Of a DNA stretch of 58,149 nt, positions 26,268 through 34,479 are shown in pieces. Below the pieces are notes generated by a model, which made no database searches, was not told the origin of the DNA, and saw only the letters and a list, made by a program, of their open reading frames with translations. A program made the translations under genes and the position numbers. This DNA is from PWQG01 sp040882255 (lineage in GTDB: Bacteria; Pseudomonadota; Gammaproteobacteria; Pseudomonadales; Pseudohongiellaceae). The stretch spans positions 1 to 58,149 of the forward strand of contig JBBEBP010000032.1 of NCBI GenBank assembly GCA_040882255.1. The letters are read 5' to 3'. Within the stretch, counting starts at the first letter, position 1, and every line of letters begins with the position of its first letter.

Positions 26268-26543
26268 TCAGGACCGATCCGGAGGGATGTACCCTTCCGC
26301 CTGGTCGTGATCCTCATTGTCCAGGAAACGGTCCATCTGTTCCTGCAGATAGCGGCGGTCATCGGCGGATGCCAGGCTGAGGTGTTTCTCGTTGATCAGC
26401 ATGGTCTGCTGTTGCTGCCATTCCTGCCAGGCCTGCAGGGAGACGTTGTCGTAGAGTTCCCGGCCTTTCGGGCCGGGCAACGGTGGCGCGGGGAGTCCGG
26501 GGAGCTCCTTCTGGTACTTCCTGCAGTAGACGGTGCGGCTCAT
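26268..26543 (-). CDS. yggX: YggX, Fe(II) trafficking/oxidative damage protection protein
   Basis: A 91-residue protein. The start (SRTVYCRKYQKELPGL) and AWQEWQQQQTMLINEK with YLQEQMDRFL are diagnostic. YggX protects Fe-S enzymes from superoxide in enterobacteria. Its ATG overlaps the mutY stop by four bases, and the mutY-yggX pair is widely conserved in gammaproteobacteria; MutY is itself an Fe-S enzyme. Confidence 0.95.
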   Translation of the reverse strand: MSRTVYCRKYQKELPGLPAPPLPGPKGRELYDNVSLQAWQEWQQQQTMLINEKHLSLASADDRRYLQEQMDRFLDNEDHDQAEGYIPPDRS

Positions 26544-27652
26544 CCGGTCTGCTCCTTGTAGTGTTCGGCGAGGCGGTCCAGCAAGCGGCGTACGGGCGCG
26601 GCCAGACCGACGGGAATGGAATGGTCCAGAGGATACCAGAGAGTGTCGTCGGACTCAGCCACCGTTTCCACTGCCCGGGCGCTGATGCGAACCGGCGTGA
26701 TGTCCAGGTGGTAGTGGCTGAAGATATGGCGCAGTGCAGTCCAGGGTTCCGGCGTGCGGGTTGTCCGGCTGTGGACCGGGGCGGCGCCGGGAAGACTGTC
26801 CGCCAGCGGCAATGCCTCGCCCGGGGTATCGCATTCGGGAAAACTCCACAGTCCGCCCCAGATGCCGGGGGACGGACGTTTCCGCAGCAGTACACGGCCG
26901 TGGTCATCGGTGATCATGACCATGCAGGCCTGGCGCCGGGGCAGGGTCCTGGCCGGTTTGCGGCCCGGGAAGTATTCGATGGTTGCTTCCCGCCGGGCGA
27001 TGCACTGCCCGGCCAGCGGGCAGTGTTCGCAGTCGGGCCGGCTGCGGGTGCAGACCGTGGCGCCGAGATCCATCATGGCCTGATTGTAGTCGCCCGCGCG
27101 TCGGTCATCCGGGGTCAGCTCCTCGCTCAGTCTCCACAGCTCCCGCGCCACGGCTGTCCGCCCCGGCCATCCTGACACCGCGAAGCAGCGGGCCAGGACG
27201 CGTTTCACATTGCCGTCCAGGATCGGCGCGGGTATTCCGTGCCCCAGCGAGAGGATGGCGCCGGCCGTCGACCGTCCGATGCCGGGCAGCTTTTCCAGTG
27301 ACTCGATGCTGTCGGGGAAGCGGCCGCCATGCGTGTCCGTGATTTCCCGTGCGGCACGGTGCAGATTGCGTGCCCGGGCGTAATAGCCCAGCCCGGTCCA
27401 CAGGTGGAGAATTTCATCCTCTGTGGCCGCTGCAAGGTCGGTGACGGTGGGAAATCGCGACAGGAATCGCTGGTAATACGGGATCACGGTGGAGACCCGG
27501 GTCTGTTGCAGCATGATCTCGGAGATCCACACCCGGTAAGGATCGGGGGATTGTTGCCAGGGCAGGTCATGCCGCCCATGGCGCGCATGCCAGGCCAGCA
27601 TCCGCTTGGCGAACGTCGTGCCGGTTCCGCCCGCGGGGGCCTTGCCGGTCAT
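26540..27652 (-). CDS. mutY: A/G-specific adenine glycosylase MutY
   Basis: Removes adenine mispaired with 8-oxoguanine. The 370 residues show the helix-hairpin-helix LEKLPGIGRSTAGAI, the catalytic-Asp region PILDGNVKRVLAR, and a [4Fe-4S] loop of C-x6-C-x2-C-x5-C (CTRSRPDCEHCPLAGQC). A C-terminal NUDIX-like domain for 8-oxoG recognition contains GRVLLRKRPSPGIWGGLWSFPE. Its ATG overlaps the asmA stop by four bases. Confidence 0.96.
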   Translation of the reverse strand: MTGKAPAGGTGTTFAKRMLAWHARHGRHDLPWQQSPDPYRVWISEIMLQQTRVSTVIPYYQRFLSRFPTVTDLAAATEDEILHLWTGLGYYARARNLHRAAREITDTHGGRFPDSIESLEKLPGIGRSTAGAILSLGHGIPAPILDGNVKRVLARCFAVSGWPGRTAVARELWRLSEELTPDDRRAGDYNQAMMDLGATVCTRSRPDCEHCPLAGQCIARREATIEYFPGRKPARTLPRRQACMVMITDDHGRVLLRKRPSPGIWGGLWSFPECDTPGEALPLADSLPGAAPVHSRTTRTPEPWTALRHIFSHYHLDITPVRISARAVETVAESDDTLWYPLDHSIPVGLAAPVRRLLDRLAEHYKEQTG

Positions 27653-29691
27653 CGCCGCAAACGGTCCAGCAGGCCCCGGGCGCGCTCCTGCAGCTCTTCC
27701 ACTTCATCGGATACCGCATCGCGGGCCCGGCGCTCGATCTCATCGCGGGCTATCTGCGTTAAGACTTCGCGGACCCGTTGAAGATCCGGTGAACAGTACT
27801 GCAGGGGACGGGCGTCAAAGTCGGCGTCACAGCGTACCGGCCAGGCGATGTCCTGGTAGTCCGGGTCGATGCGGATCATCCGGGGCGCCGGGTCGCCCAG
27901 CACAGTGAATCCGAAACGGTAATCGAAGCGCTGTTCGTCCAGCTCGATGCCGCCGCTGCCGCTGATGTCCAGATTGTCCATGGTCAGGGTGATTTCCTGG
28001 TCGGAAGCCAGCCCGTCATTCAGCAGCCACTGGCCCTGCAATTCACGGAACTGCACACGATCCGGCCAGTCCCGGGTCATGTTGCCGTCCGGGCTGAGCA
28101 CGGAGATGGCATCGAACACCCGCTTGATCATGGTGATATCGGCGGACCCCTCCGTCATGTTGGCGTGGGACAGCCCCGTGATGCTGTCCAGCAGCTCGTC
28201 GACGGTGTGTCCGGCGAGGCTGTGCTCGCCATCCAGGTCCAGGCGTCCGGTAAACGGCGACAGCAGCGTGAACCGTTCGGCCAGGCCGGTCGCATTGATG
28301 TTTTCCGCAGTCAGGCGGGTATCGATGCGCGGCGGGGTGGCGTTGCTGTCGATGCGGACCCGGGCGGCCAGCTCGCCGCTGTAGAATTCGGCCGGCTGCC
28401 ATTGCAGGTCCAGTTCGCCGTTGTCGACAACCAGCGCGGCCTCGATGTCCGTCAGGCGCAGTCCGTTGACCTGCAGTGCCTCGATGTTGTGCTGGCCACG
28501 CACGTTAACGTCCTGCAACAGCGCAAAGGGAAGCGGCGCGGTCTCTTCTTCGCCTGTGGCGGCTTCAGCCCCGGCTGCATCGTCGGGTTCCTCTTGCGTC
28601 GGCGGAGGCAGCCAGGGGTCCAGTTCCAGCTCACCGGCCTGCAGCCGGTAGGCCAGGGTCAGCGGGCGGTTCTCTGTCGGATAGAGAATGTCGCCATCAA
28701 GGGAGGCGCCCATGTCGTCCAGCGAAATTTCGAGACTGGATACAGTCGCCCCGCGAGCGTCCCCATTGAAGCGGGTGGCCAGCTGGAAGCGATTGTCATC
28801 CAGTTCGATGCCCGGGCCGGCATCGTATCCGGTCAGGGTTTCCAGCAGGTAGAACAGATTGAAGGTATTGCTTTCCAGTTCGCTTTCCCATTGGGCGGCA
28901 TCCCGGAAGTCCTGCAGGGCGACGCGGCCTTCCAGTACCATGGGGCTGAGGTTGAAGCGCAGCTCATTGAGTATGATATCGCCGGCATCGAAGTCCACCT
29001 GCGCCTGTGTGCGAAGGCGCACCCGCAGGTCGCGATCGCCGGCGTAGTCCAGGATGCGGGTGGTGACTTCCAGCGGGAACGGGCGGTTGTCCAGATTGGT
29101 GTTGCGGCTGGAGATGTTGAGGTTCTCCAGGCGCGCATCAATGCCCTGCTGTACATCCCGAAACGACAGGCTGGTGTTGTTGATGTCCAGGCGGCGGATG
29201 TCGACGCTGACCGGCAGTCCGTCATCAGCCTGCTCCGGTGGCGCGGGCGTGGCCTGCGGACCGCCCGTCACCCAGTTGCTGGTTCCTTCCGCGTTGACGT
29301 GCCAGTTCACATGCAGGTCGCGGGCGATGATCTCGTCCATGACCAGCTCACCGCGCAGCAGGCGGGAGGGAGCGAGGCTGAGAGAGATCCCGGAAAAGGA
29401 AGCCAGTTCCTGCCGGGCGGCCGGGTTGGCGAGCCGCACGTCGTTGAGGTGGATGCCGAACAGGGGCCGGAACGTCCAGCCGATGTCGCCGTCGATGGTC
29501 AGATCGAAGCCGGTGGCCTCCATGACGACGCGCTCCAGGGCGGGCCGGTATCGGTTGGGGTCGACGAGCAGGAACAGGACGATAGCGGCCAACGCCACAG
29601 CCGCGACAAGAGCGGCCAGCGTGAAAAACAGCCATCCGATCGGTTTGCGCATGCCCGTATGGCCCCTGCCAGAGTCAGTCATCGCTGTCAT
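27649..29691 (-). CDS. asmA: AsmA family outer-membrane biogenesis protein
   Basis: A 680-residue inner-membrane-anchored periplasmic protein. One N-terminal helix (about residues 18-43) is followed by the AsmA signature DLTIDGDIGWTFRPLFGIHLNDVRLANP. The C-terminal AsmA_2 region has LTAENINATGL and LDLDGEHSLAGHTVDELLDSI. AsmA-like proteins are thought to bridge the periplasm and move phospholipids to the outer membrane. The start at 29691 overlaps the upstream regulator gene by 17 bases; an ATG at 29682 has better ribosome-site spacing. The gene is coupled to mutY, as in several gammaproteobacteria. Confidence 0.9.
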   Translation of the reverse strand: MTAMTDSGRGHTGMRKPIGWLFFTLAALVAAVALAAIVLFLLVDPNRYRPALERVVMEATGFDLTIDGDIGWTFRPLFGIHLNDVRLANPAARQELASFSGISLSLAPSRLLRGELVMDEIIARDLHVNWHVNAEGTSNWVTGGPQATPAPPEQADDGLPVSVDIRRLDINNTSLSFRDVQQGIDARLENLNISSRNTNLDNRPFPLEVTTRILDYAGDRDLRVRLRTQAQVDFDAGDIILNELRFNLSPMVLEGRVALQDFRDAAQWESELESNTFNLFYLLETLTGYDAGPGIELDDNRFQLATRFNGDARGATVSSLEISLDDMGASLDGDILYPTENRPLTLAYRLQAGELELDPWLPPPTQEEPDDAAGAEAATGEEETAPLPFALLQDVNVRGQHNIEALQVNGLRLTDIEAALVVDNGELDLQWQPAEFYSGELAARVRIDSNATPPRIDTRLTAENINATGLAERFTLLSPFTGRLDLDGEHSLAGHTVDELLDSITGLSHANMTEGSADITMIKRVFDAISVLSPDGNMTRDWPDRVQFRELQGQWLLNDGLASDQEITLTMDNLDISGSGGIELDEQRFDYRFGFTVLGDPAPRMIRIDPDYQDIAWPVRCDADFDARPLQYCSPDLQRVREVLTQIARDEIERRARDAVSDEVEELQERARGLLDRLRR

Positions 29692-31105
29692 TCTCCTCGT
29701 CGCCCAGACGGCGGTACAGTGTGCGGCGTCCGATGCCCAGCGCTTCGGCCGCCTGTCTTTTATTGCCGTCCAGCTGTTTCAGTACCAGCTCGATGTATTG
29801 TCGCTCGAGTTCATTCAATGATGGCAGGGCATCCTGCTGCAGTGCTGCATCCAGCAGCCGGCCGGCCGCTCCGCCAGTGGCAGGCGCCTCGTCCGGGTTG
29901 CCGCCGCCAGAAGTGCCCTCGCGCAGGCGTTCCGGCAGGTCGCTGATACCGATTTCGTCGCCCCGGCAGAACGCCACGGCGCGTTCGATGGCGCTGGACA
30001 GTTCCCGTACATTGCCGGGGAAGCTGTGTTGGCGGATACGCTGCAGGGCGTCGCTGCTGATGCCCTGGACTTTCTTCTGCAGTTTGAGGTTGAATTCATT
30101 GATGAGGTGAACCGTTAACAGTTCGGCGTCATCGCCACGCTCGCGCAGCGGCGGCACATTGATGGAAAAGGTTTCCAGGCGGAAGTACAGGTCTTCCCTG
30201 AACCGGTTTTCACGAACATCCGCGTCCAGGTTCCGATTGGTGGCGGCAATGATGCGTACATCCAGCTGCTGCTCCTGGTTGGCGCCGATCGGGCGAATGC
30301 GTCCGTCCTGCAGGATGCGCAGCAGCTTGGCCTGCATTTCCATCGGCATCTCGCCGATCTCGTCCAGCAGCAGGCTGCCGCCGTCGGCTTCCGCGAACAG
30401 TCCCTTGCGGGCCTGATTGGCGCCCGTGAAGGCATGGGCCGTATGACCGAACAGTTCACTCTCCAGCAGTTCAGGCGGGATGCCGGCGCAGTTGACGGCC
30501 ACGAAAGGCCCTTCGCCGCGAGCACTTTCCGCGTGTATCGCTCGCGCCACCAGCTCCTTGCCCGTGCCGCTCTCGCCGGTCACCAGCGCCGGGCCGCCGG
30601 CCCGAGCCACCATGCGGATATTATCGAAAAGCTGACGCATGGCGCTGCTGCGGCCGATCATGCCATGGAAACCAGCCTCTCCCAGCAGTTTGCGGTACCG
30701 GCTTACCTCTTCCTGCAGGCGCCGTCGCTGCAGTACCCGCTCCACGCTGATGCGCAGGTGGTCGAGTTTCAGCGGCTTGGTCAGGAAGTCGTCCGCCCCC
30801 TGCTTCAGCGCATCCACGGCCTGCTCCACGGTGCCGAACGCGGTGATCATGATGAAGCCGGGGCGGGAGGATTCCTCGTTCAGCGCCTTCAGCAGTTCCA
30901 GTCCCGTGGCGCCGGGCAGGCGCAGGTCGCTGACCACCAGTTCGGCGGGGCGTTCGCGCAGTGCGGCCATGGCGGTCTCGGCATCGCCGGCCGCCTCGAT
31001 GTCGTAGCCTGCGTCGGTCAGTTCCTCGGTCAGTAATTCACGCAAGGCCTGGTCGTCTTCGACCACCAGGATACGGCCGGGGTCGGTCCGGGTCGGCTCA
31101 CTCAT
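29675..31105 (-). CDS. Sigma-54-dependent NtrC-family response regulator
   Basis: A 476-residue activator. The receiver domain has its phospho-acceptor at D60 (VVSDLRLPG). The AAA+ domain shows Walker A GESGTGKE (177-184), Walker B LLLDEIGEMP, and the sigma-54 contact loop read as HAFTGA at 224-229 instead of GAFTGA. A Fis-type helix-turn-helix (NKRQAAEALGIGRRTLYRRLG) ends the protein. The start overlaps the kinase stop by eight bases. It is partnered with the adjacent histidine kinase. The resemblance is to GlrR/QseF-like regulators, but the targets are unknown. Confidence 0.93.
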   Translation of the reverse strand: MSEPTRTDPGRILVVEDDQALRELLTEELTDAGYDIEAAGDAETAMAALRERPAELVVSDLRLPGATGLELLKALNEESSRPGFIMITAFGTVEQAVDALKQGADDFLTKPLKLDHLRISVERVLQRRRLQEEVSRYRKLLGEAGFHGMIGRSSAMRQLFDNIRMVARAGGPALVTGESGTGKELVARAIHAESARGEGPFVAVNCAGIPPELLESELFGHTAHAFTGANQARKGLFAEADGGSLLLDEIGEMPMEMQAKLLRILQDGRIRPIGANQEQQLDVRIIAATNRNLDADVRENRFREDLYFRLETFSINVPPLRERGDDAELLTVHLINEFNLKLQKKVQGISSDALQRIRQHSFPGNVRELSSAIERAVAFCRGDEIGISDLPERLREGTSGGGNPDEAPATGGAAGRLLDAALQQDALPSLNELERQYIELVLKQLDGNKRQAAEALGIGRRTLYRRLGDEENDSDD

Positions 31106-32591
31106 CGGGTGACTCCGGGTTGCGGTGATGGTCCGGGAGATAAATGGTGAAGCAGGCGCCGCCCAGTTCCTCGCTGCGTGCCACCTCCAGGTGTCCACCG
31201 TGGTCGGTGACCGCCGCATGCGCCACCGACAGGCCAAGGCCGGTGCCCTGGCCGACCGCCTTGGTGGTGAAGAACGGTTCGAACAGATACGGCAGGTCCT
31301 TCTCGGCCACGCCTTCTCCATCATCCTCCACAGTGATGATTGTGCCGTCCGGGACGCTGTGCCAATGGATCCGGATCTGGCTGTTGCAGGCCTGCACAGC
31401 GTTGGCCACCAGGTTGCTCAGCGCCTGTTCAAAGCGGATGGGATCGACCTGCACCACGCAGGGTGGGGCATCGCTGCTGTGCGGCATGTTCACCTGGACA
31501 CCCCGGTTGGCGATCTCCTGTTCGAGTTTCTCGATGACCGATCGCAGCAGGTTGCCGCAATCCATCGTCGAACGTGTCAGCGGGTTGCGGCGGCCGAAGT
31601 CCAGCAATTGGCGGATGATGCGCTCCATGCGGCCCGCTTCCTGGCGAACGCGCTCCAGGCTGTTGCGCAGATTCCTGTCCAGGTCGTCCCGGCGCAGGGC
31701 CTGCTGGGCCTTGCCGTCCACGGTGCTGAGTGGCGTGCCCAGCTCGTGGGCGATGCCGGAGGCAAGCTGCCCGATGGCAGCCAGCTTTTCGGATTCCTGC
31801 AATCGCAGTTTGAGTTCCGTTTCGTGCGCCTGCCGTTCGGCAATCTCCTGCTGCGAGGCATTGACCCGGTCCAGCATGTCGTTGATGCCGCCCGCCAGCA
31901 CCTTCATTTCAGCCGGTCCCTCTTCGCGCAGCCGGCGGTCGGTCTGATCGACATTGATGCGGGTCATGTCGCGGGCGATGCGGCGCAGGTGCTGGCCGAT
32001 GGCCCGGTGATGGCCCAACAGAACCAGTGCGGCGATCAGCAACAATGCGATCGACAACGCCAGCGTAAAGCCCTGGCGTACCATGGTGATGTAGTCGCTG
32101 AAATCGCTGCCGCGCCGGGTCAGTTGCAACAGGCCGCTGATCCGGCCACCGGTGTCTGTAAGGGGTACGAAATAAGAGAAAATCACTTCATTGCCGGCCT
32201 GCGAGAATTCGCCAAGCCGGTCGCCGGCGGCGGCAAGCGCAGCGGCCTCGGACGTCTGGACAGTGCCTTCCGGCAGGCCCGAGCGGGCGATTTCCTCGCC
32301 GTTCTCGTCATAGACATAGGCGCCGTAGACGACATCGATGCTGAACGCCGAATCCAGCGCCTGCTGGATACTGCCGGGCCGGTCGCGTTCCAGGGCGTGA
32401 CTGAGCGGCAGACGGATGGCGCGGGCAATGAGCTCGATGTCCTCCTGCATGCGCTCGTCCACCTGCTGCTCGAGCAGACGCAATGACCATGAGCCGGCCA
32501 GCGCCAGCACAACGATGACGGGAATCAGTACATAAGCCAGCAGGGCGACCCGCAGGTTATAGATGCCGCTGAGCCGGGGTATCCACTTCAT
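31098..32591 (-). CDS. Membrane sensor histidine kinase partner of the sigma-54 regulator
   Basis: A 497-residue kinase with membrane helices at about 13-33 and 175-195 flanking a periplasmic sensor of about 140 residues. A HAMP-like linker (GQHLRRIARDMTRINVDQTD) and coiled coil follow. The H box GIAHELGTPLS has its phospho-accepting H282, and the ATPase domain has NLVANAVQA, VEDDGEGV, FEPFFTTKAVGQGTGLGLS. It is the first gene of the kinase-regulator-asmA-mutY-yggX overlapping chain and is divergent from hisB. The signal is unknown; envelope stress is a guess from the asmA context. Confidence 0.93.
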   Translation of the reverse strand: MKWIPRLSGIYNLRVALLAYVLIPVIVVLALAGSWSLRLLEQQVDERMQEDIELIARAIRLPLSHALERDRPGSIQQALDSAFSIDVVYGAYVYDENGEEIARSGLPEGTVQTSEAAALAAAGDRLGEFSQAGNEVIFSYFVPLTDTGGRISGLLQLTRRGSDFSDYITMVRQGFTLALSIALLLIAALVLLGHHRAIGQHLRRIARDMTRINVDQTDRRLREEGPAEMKVLAGGINDMLDRVNASQQEIAERQAHETELKLRLQESEKLAAIGQLASGIAHELGTPLSTVDGKAQQALRRDDLDRNLRNSLERVRQEAGRMERIIRQLLDFGRRNPLTRSTMDCGNLLRSVIEKLEQEIANRGVQVNMPHSSDAPPCVVQVDPIRFEQALSNLVANAVQACNSQIRIHWHSVPDGTIITVEDDGEGVAEKDLPYLFEPFFTTKAVGQGTGLGLSVAHAAVTDHGGHLEVARSEELGGACFTIYLPDHHRNPESPDE

Positions 32592-32654
32592 TGGTCCATG
32601 ATACCGTGCGGAAAGCGGGATTGACAGGTCGTGGTACTCGACACCCTCATCCTT

Positions 32655-32660
32655 TATAAT
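32655..32660 (+). promoter_or_regulatory. Candidate -10 box for the his operon
   Basis: A perfect TATAAT lies 71 bases before the hisB ATG, in the 139-base gap shared with the divergent kinase gene. The nearest TTGACA (32621-32626) is 28 bases away, too far for a normal spacer, so the -35 is unclear. Confidence 0.35.
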
Positions 32661-32730
32661 GCGGCGTCACTTTTCAGTTCCGCAGTTCCAGCCAACGTCC
32701 GCCGAGGCGGACCGGACCAGGTCACCAGTC

Positions 32731-33327
32731 ATGTCACAAGCAAAGCGCCAGGCCACCGTCGAACGCAACACGAAGGAGACACAGATCCGCGTCTCCGTGA
32801 ATCTGGATGGCACCGGAGAGTTCAGCAGTGAAACCGGTCTGCCGTTTCTGGATCACATGCTGGACCAGGTCGCCCGCCATGGTCTGATGGATCTGGACAT
32901 CAAGGCGGACGGCGACCTGGAGATCGATGCCCACCACACGGTCGAGGACCTGGGCATCACGCTGGGTCAGGCGGTGTTCAAGGCGCTGGACCGCAAGGGC
33001 ATCCGCCGCTACGGCCATGCCTACGTACCGCTGGACGAGGCGCTGTCCCGTGTGGTCATCGACTTCTCCGGCCGTCCCGGCCTGGAGTTCCATGTACCGT
33101 TCAAGCGCGGTGCCGTGGGCGGCTTCGATGTGGACCTGTTCCACGAGTTTTTCCAGGGCTTCGTCAACCATGCCCTGGTGACCCTGCATGTGGATACGCT
33201 CCGTGGCCACAATGCACACCACCAGATCGAGACGGTGTTCAAGGCCTTCGGCCGCGCACTGCGCATGGCCATGGAGATCGACCCGCGCAGCGCGGACGTC
33301 GTGCCATCCACCAAGGGCAGTCTGTAA
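32731..33327 (+). CDS. hisB: Imidazoleglycerol-phosphate dehydratase
   Basis: Sixth step of histidine synthesis: dehydrates imidazole glycerol phosphate to imidazole acetol phosphate. This is the 198-residue monofunctional form, without the phosphatase domain of E. coli HisB. Manganese-binding histidine motifs are intact (LPFLDHMLDQVARHG, DAHHTVEDLG, HEFFQGFVNHALVTLH, GHNAHHQIE). The start gives MSQAKRQATVERNTKET; the frame is open further upstream but without conservation. It begins the hisB-H-A-F cluster. Confidence 0.97.
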   Translation: MSQAKRQATVERNTKETQIRVSVNLDGTGEFSSETGLPFLDHMLDQVARHGLMDLDIKADGDLEIDAHHTVEDLGITLGQAVFKALDRKGIRRYGHAYVPLDEALSRVVIDFSGRPGLEFHVPFKRGAVGGFDVDLFHEFFQGFVNHALVTLHVDTLRGHNAHHQIETVFKAFGRALRMAMEIDPRSADVVPSTKGSL

Positions 33328-33337
33328 GATCGAATCT

Positions 33338-33979
33338 ATGAAAACCGTCGCAGTCATCGATTACGGAATGGGTAACCTGCACTCCGTGGCCAAGGCCGTT
33401 GAAAGCCTGGACCGGGATGTTCGCGTCGCCATTACCTCTGACGCCAGTACCATCCTGGGCGCCGACCGGATCATCTTCCCCGGGGTAGGCGCCATTCGGG
33501 ATTGCATGGCGGAGATCCGCCGCCTGGGTGTCGACGAGATCGTGCGAGAAGCCGTGCAGAGCCGACCCGTGCTGGCCATCTGTGTGGGCATGCAGGCCCT
33601 GATGGATTCCAGCGAGGAGAACGGCCATGTCGATTGCATGGGGGTGTTCCACGGGCAGGTGAAACGGTTCGGCGGCGGTGGTGAACTGCATGACGGCGAA
33701 GGAAACCGGCTGAAGGTGCCGCACATGGGCTGGAACACCGTCAGCCAGCGCGAGCATCCCCTGTGGGAGGGCATCGAGGACGGCAGCCGGTTCTATTTTG
33801 TGCACAGTTATTACGTGGAGCCGGAGGACGACGCCGAGGTGTACGGTGTCACGGAATACGGGCAGTCGTTTGCGGTGGCCATGGCCAGGGAGAATCTGTT
33901 TGCGGTGCAGTTTCACCCTGAGAAGAGTCAACATGCGGGGTTGCGGTTGCTTTCGAACTTTCTGCGGTGGCGTGGGTAG
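33338..33979 (+). CDS. hisH: Imidazole glycerol phosphate synthase glutaminase subunit
   Basis: Releases ammonia from glutamine for HisF. This 213-residue class I glutamine amidotransferase has its nucleophile cysteine in LAICVGMQALMDSS and the His/Glu pair in VQFHPEKSQ. MKTVAVIDYGMGNLHS is the typical start. It begins 10 bases after hisB. A 500-base gap with two repeat elements separates it from hisA, where related genomes usually have almost none. Confidence 0.97.
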   Translation: MKTVAVIDYGMGNLHSVAKAVESLDRDVRVAITSDASTILGADRIIFPGVGAIRDCMAEIRRLGVDEIVREAVQSRPVLAICVGMQALMDSSEENGHVDCMGVFHGQVKRFGGGGELHDGEGNRLKVPHMGWNTVSQREHPLWEGIEDGSRFYFVHSYYVEPEDDAEVYGVTEYGQSFAVAMARENLFAVQFHPEKSQHAGLRLLSNFLRWRG

Positions 33980-34007
33980 TAGTCGGGTAGTGCTTTTTTT
34001 CGAGGGC

Positions 34008-34119
34008 GGTGGCGTCGGGGTGTGGCGTTGTGAGACTCGCTTGAACCCGTCCATGGGGCGCTCCGCGTCCGCCATCCATGGCGGACGAGGGTCTCTCAAC
34101 GCCACACCCCGACGCCACC
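34008..34119 (-). repeat. Family (a) palindromic repeat element, diverged reversed copy
   Basis: Arms GGTGGCGTCGGGGTGTGGCG (34008-34027) and their exact complement (34100-34119) enclose a core. Read on the minus strand, the core contains CCGCCATGGATGGCGGACG and a frame starting MADAERPMDGFKRVS. The arms are unrelated in sequence to those of the other copies but equally self-complementary. It is the first of two such elements in the hisH-hisA gap (33980-34479). The roughly 200 bases between them hold nothing I recognise. Confidence 0.75.
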
Positions 34120-34322
34120 TCCTGTGCCAACAAACAGGCAGATACCCCCACTGCGCCGCCAATTGCTTTTTCGGAGCGCCGTGGCAGACCGCATACAGTG
34201 GAAAGTGTGAGACTCGCGCTACACTGGCACGCATGGCCGTCTGGCTCCTCAGCCACCGCATTGCAGGGGAGTACCACGGTAGATTGGTGACGGTGACAGG
34301 CCAGAATGAACAATTGCAGCCA

Positions 34323-34438
34323 GGGCTTGGGGCGGGGGATACCGGGCAGGAGCGTCGACCGCCATGGATGGCGGTCGCCGAGCCCTCCAGGGATGGATTC
34401 ACGGGCGTCTCCTGAACGGTATCCCCCGCCCCGAGCCC
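34323..34438 (+). repeat. Family (a) palindromic repeat element, copy 2
   Basis: The arms GGGCTTGGGGCGGGGGATAC (34323 on) and GTATCCCCCGCCCCGAGCCC (ending 34438) pair almost perfectly. The core (about 34348-34417) matches copy 1 closely, including GCCATGGATGGCGG and ATTCACGGGCGTCTCCTGA. The 15-codon frame here is MAVAEPSRDGFTGVS, closed by the same TGA. It ends 41 bases before hisA and may affect expression of hisAF. Confidence 0.78.
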
Positions 34439-34479
34439 GTGCTACGAAGTACAGACCACGAACACCGGGAACATAGAAC

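Noticed and set aside
28165..29946. 593-residue plus-strand frame opposite asmA
   Set aside because: No recognisable domain; the minus-strand AsmA protein explains the region.
34078..34290. 70-residue frame between the two repeat elements
   Set aside because: It begins in one repeat, has no ribosome site and no similarity; nothing supports translation.
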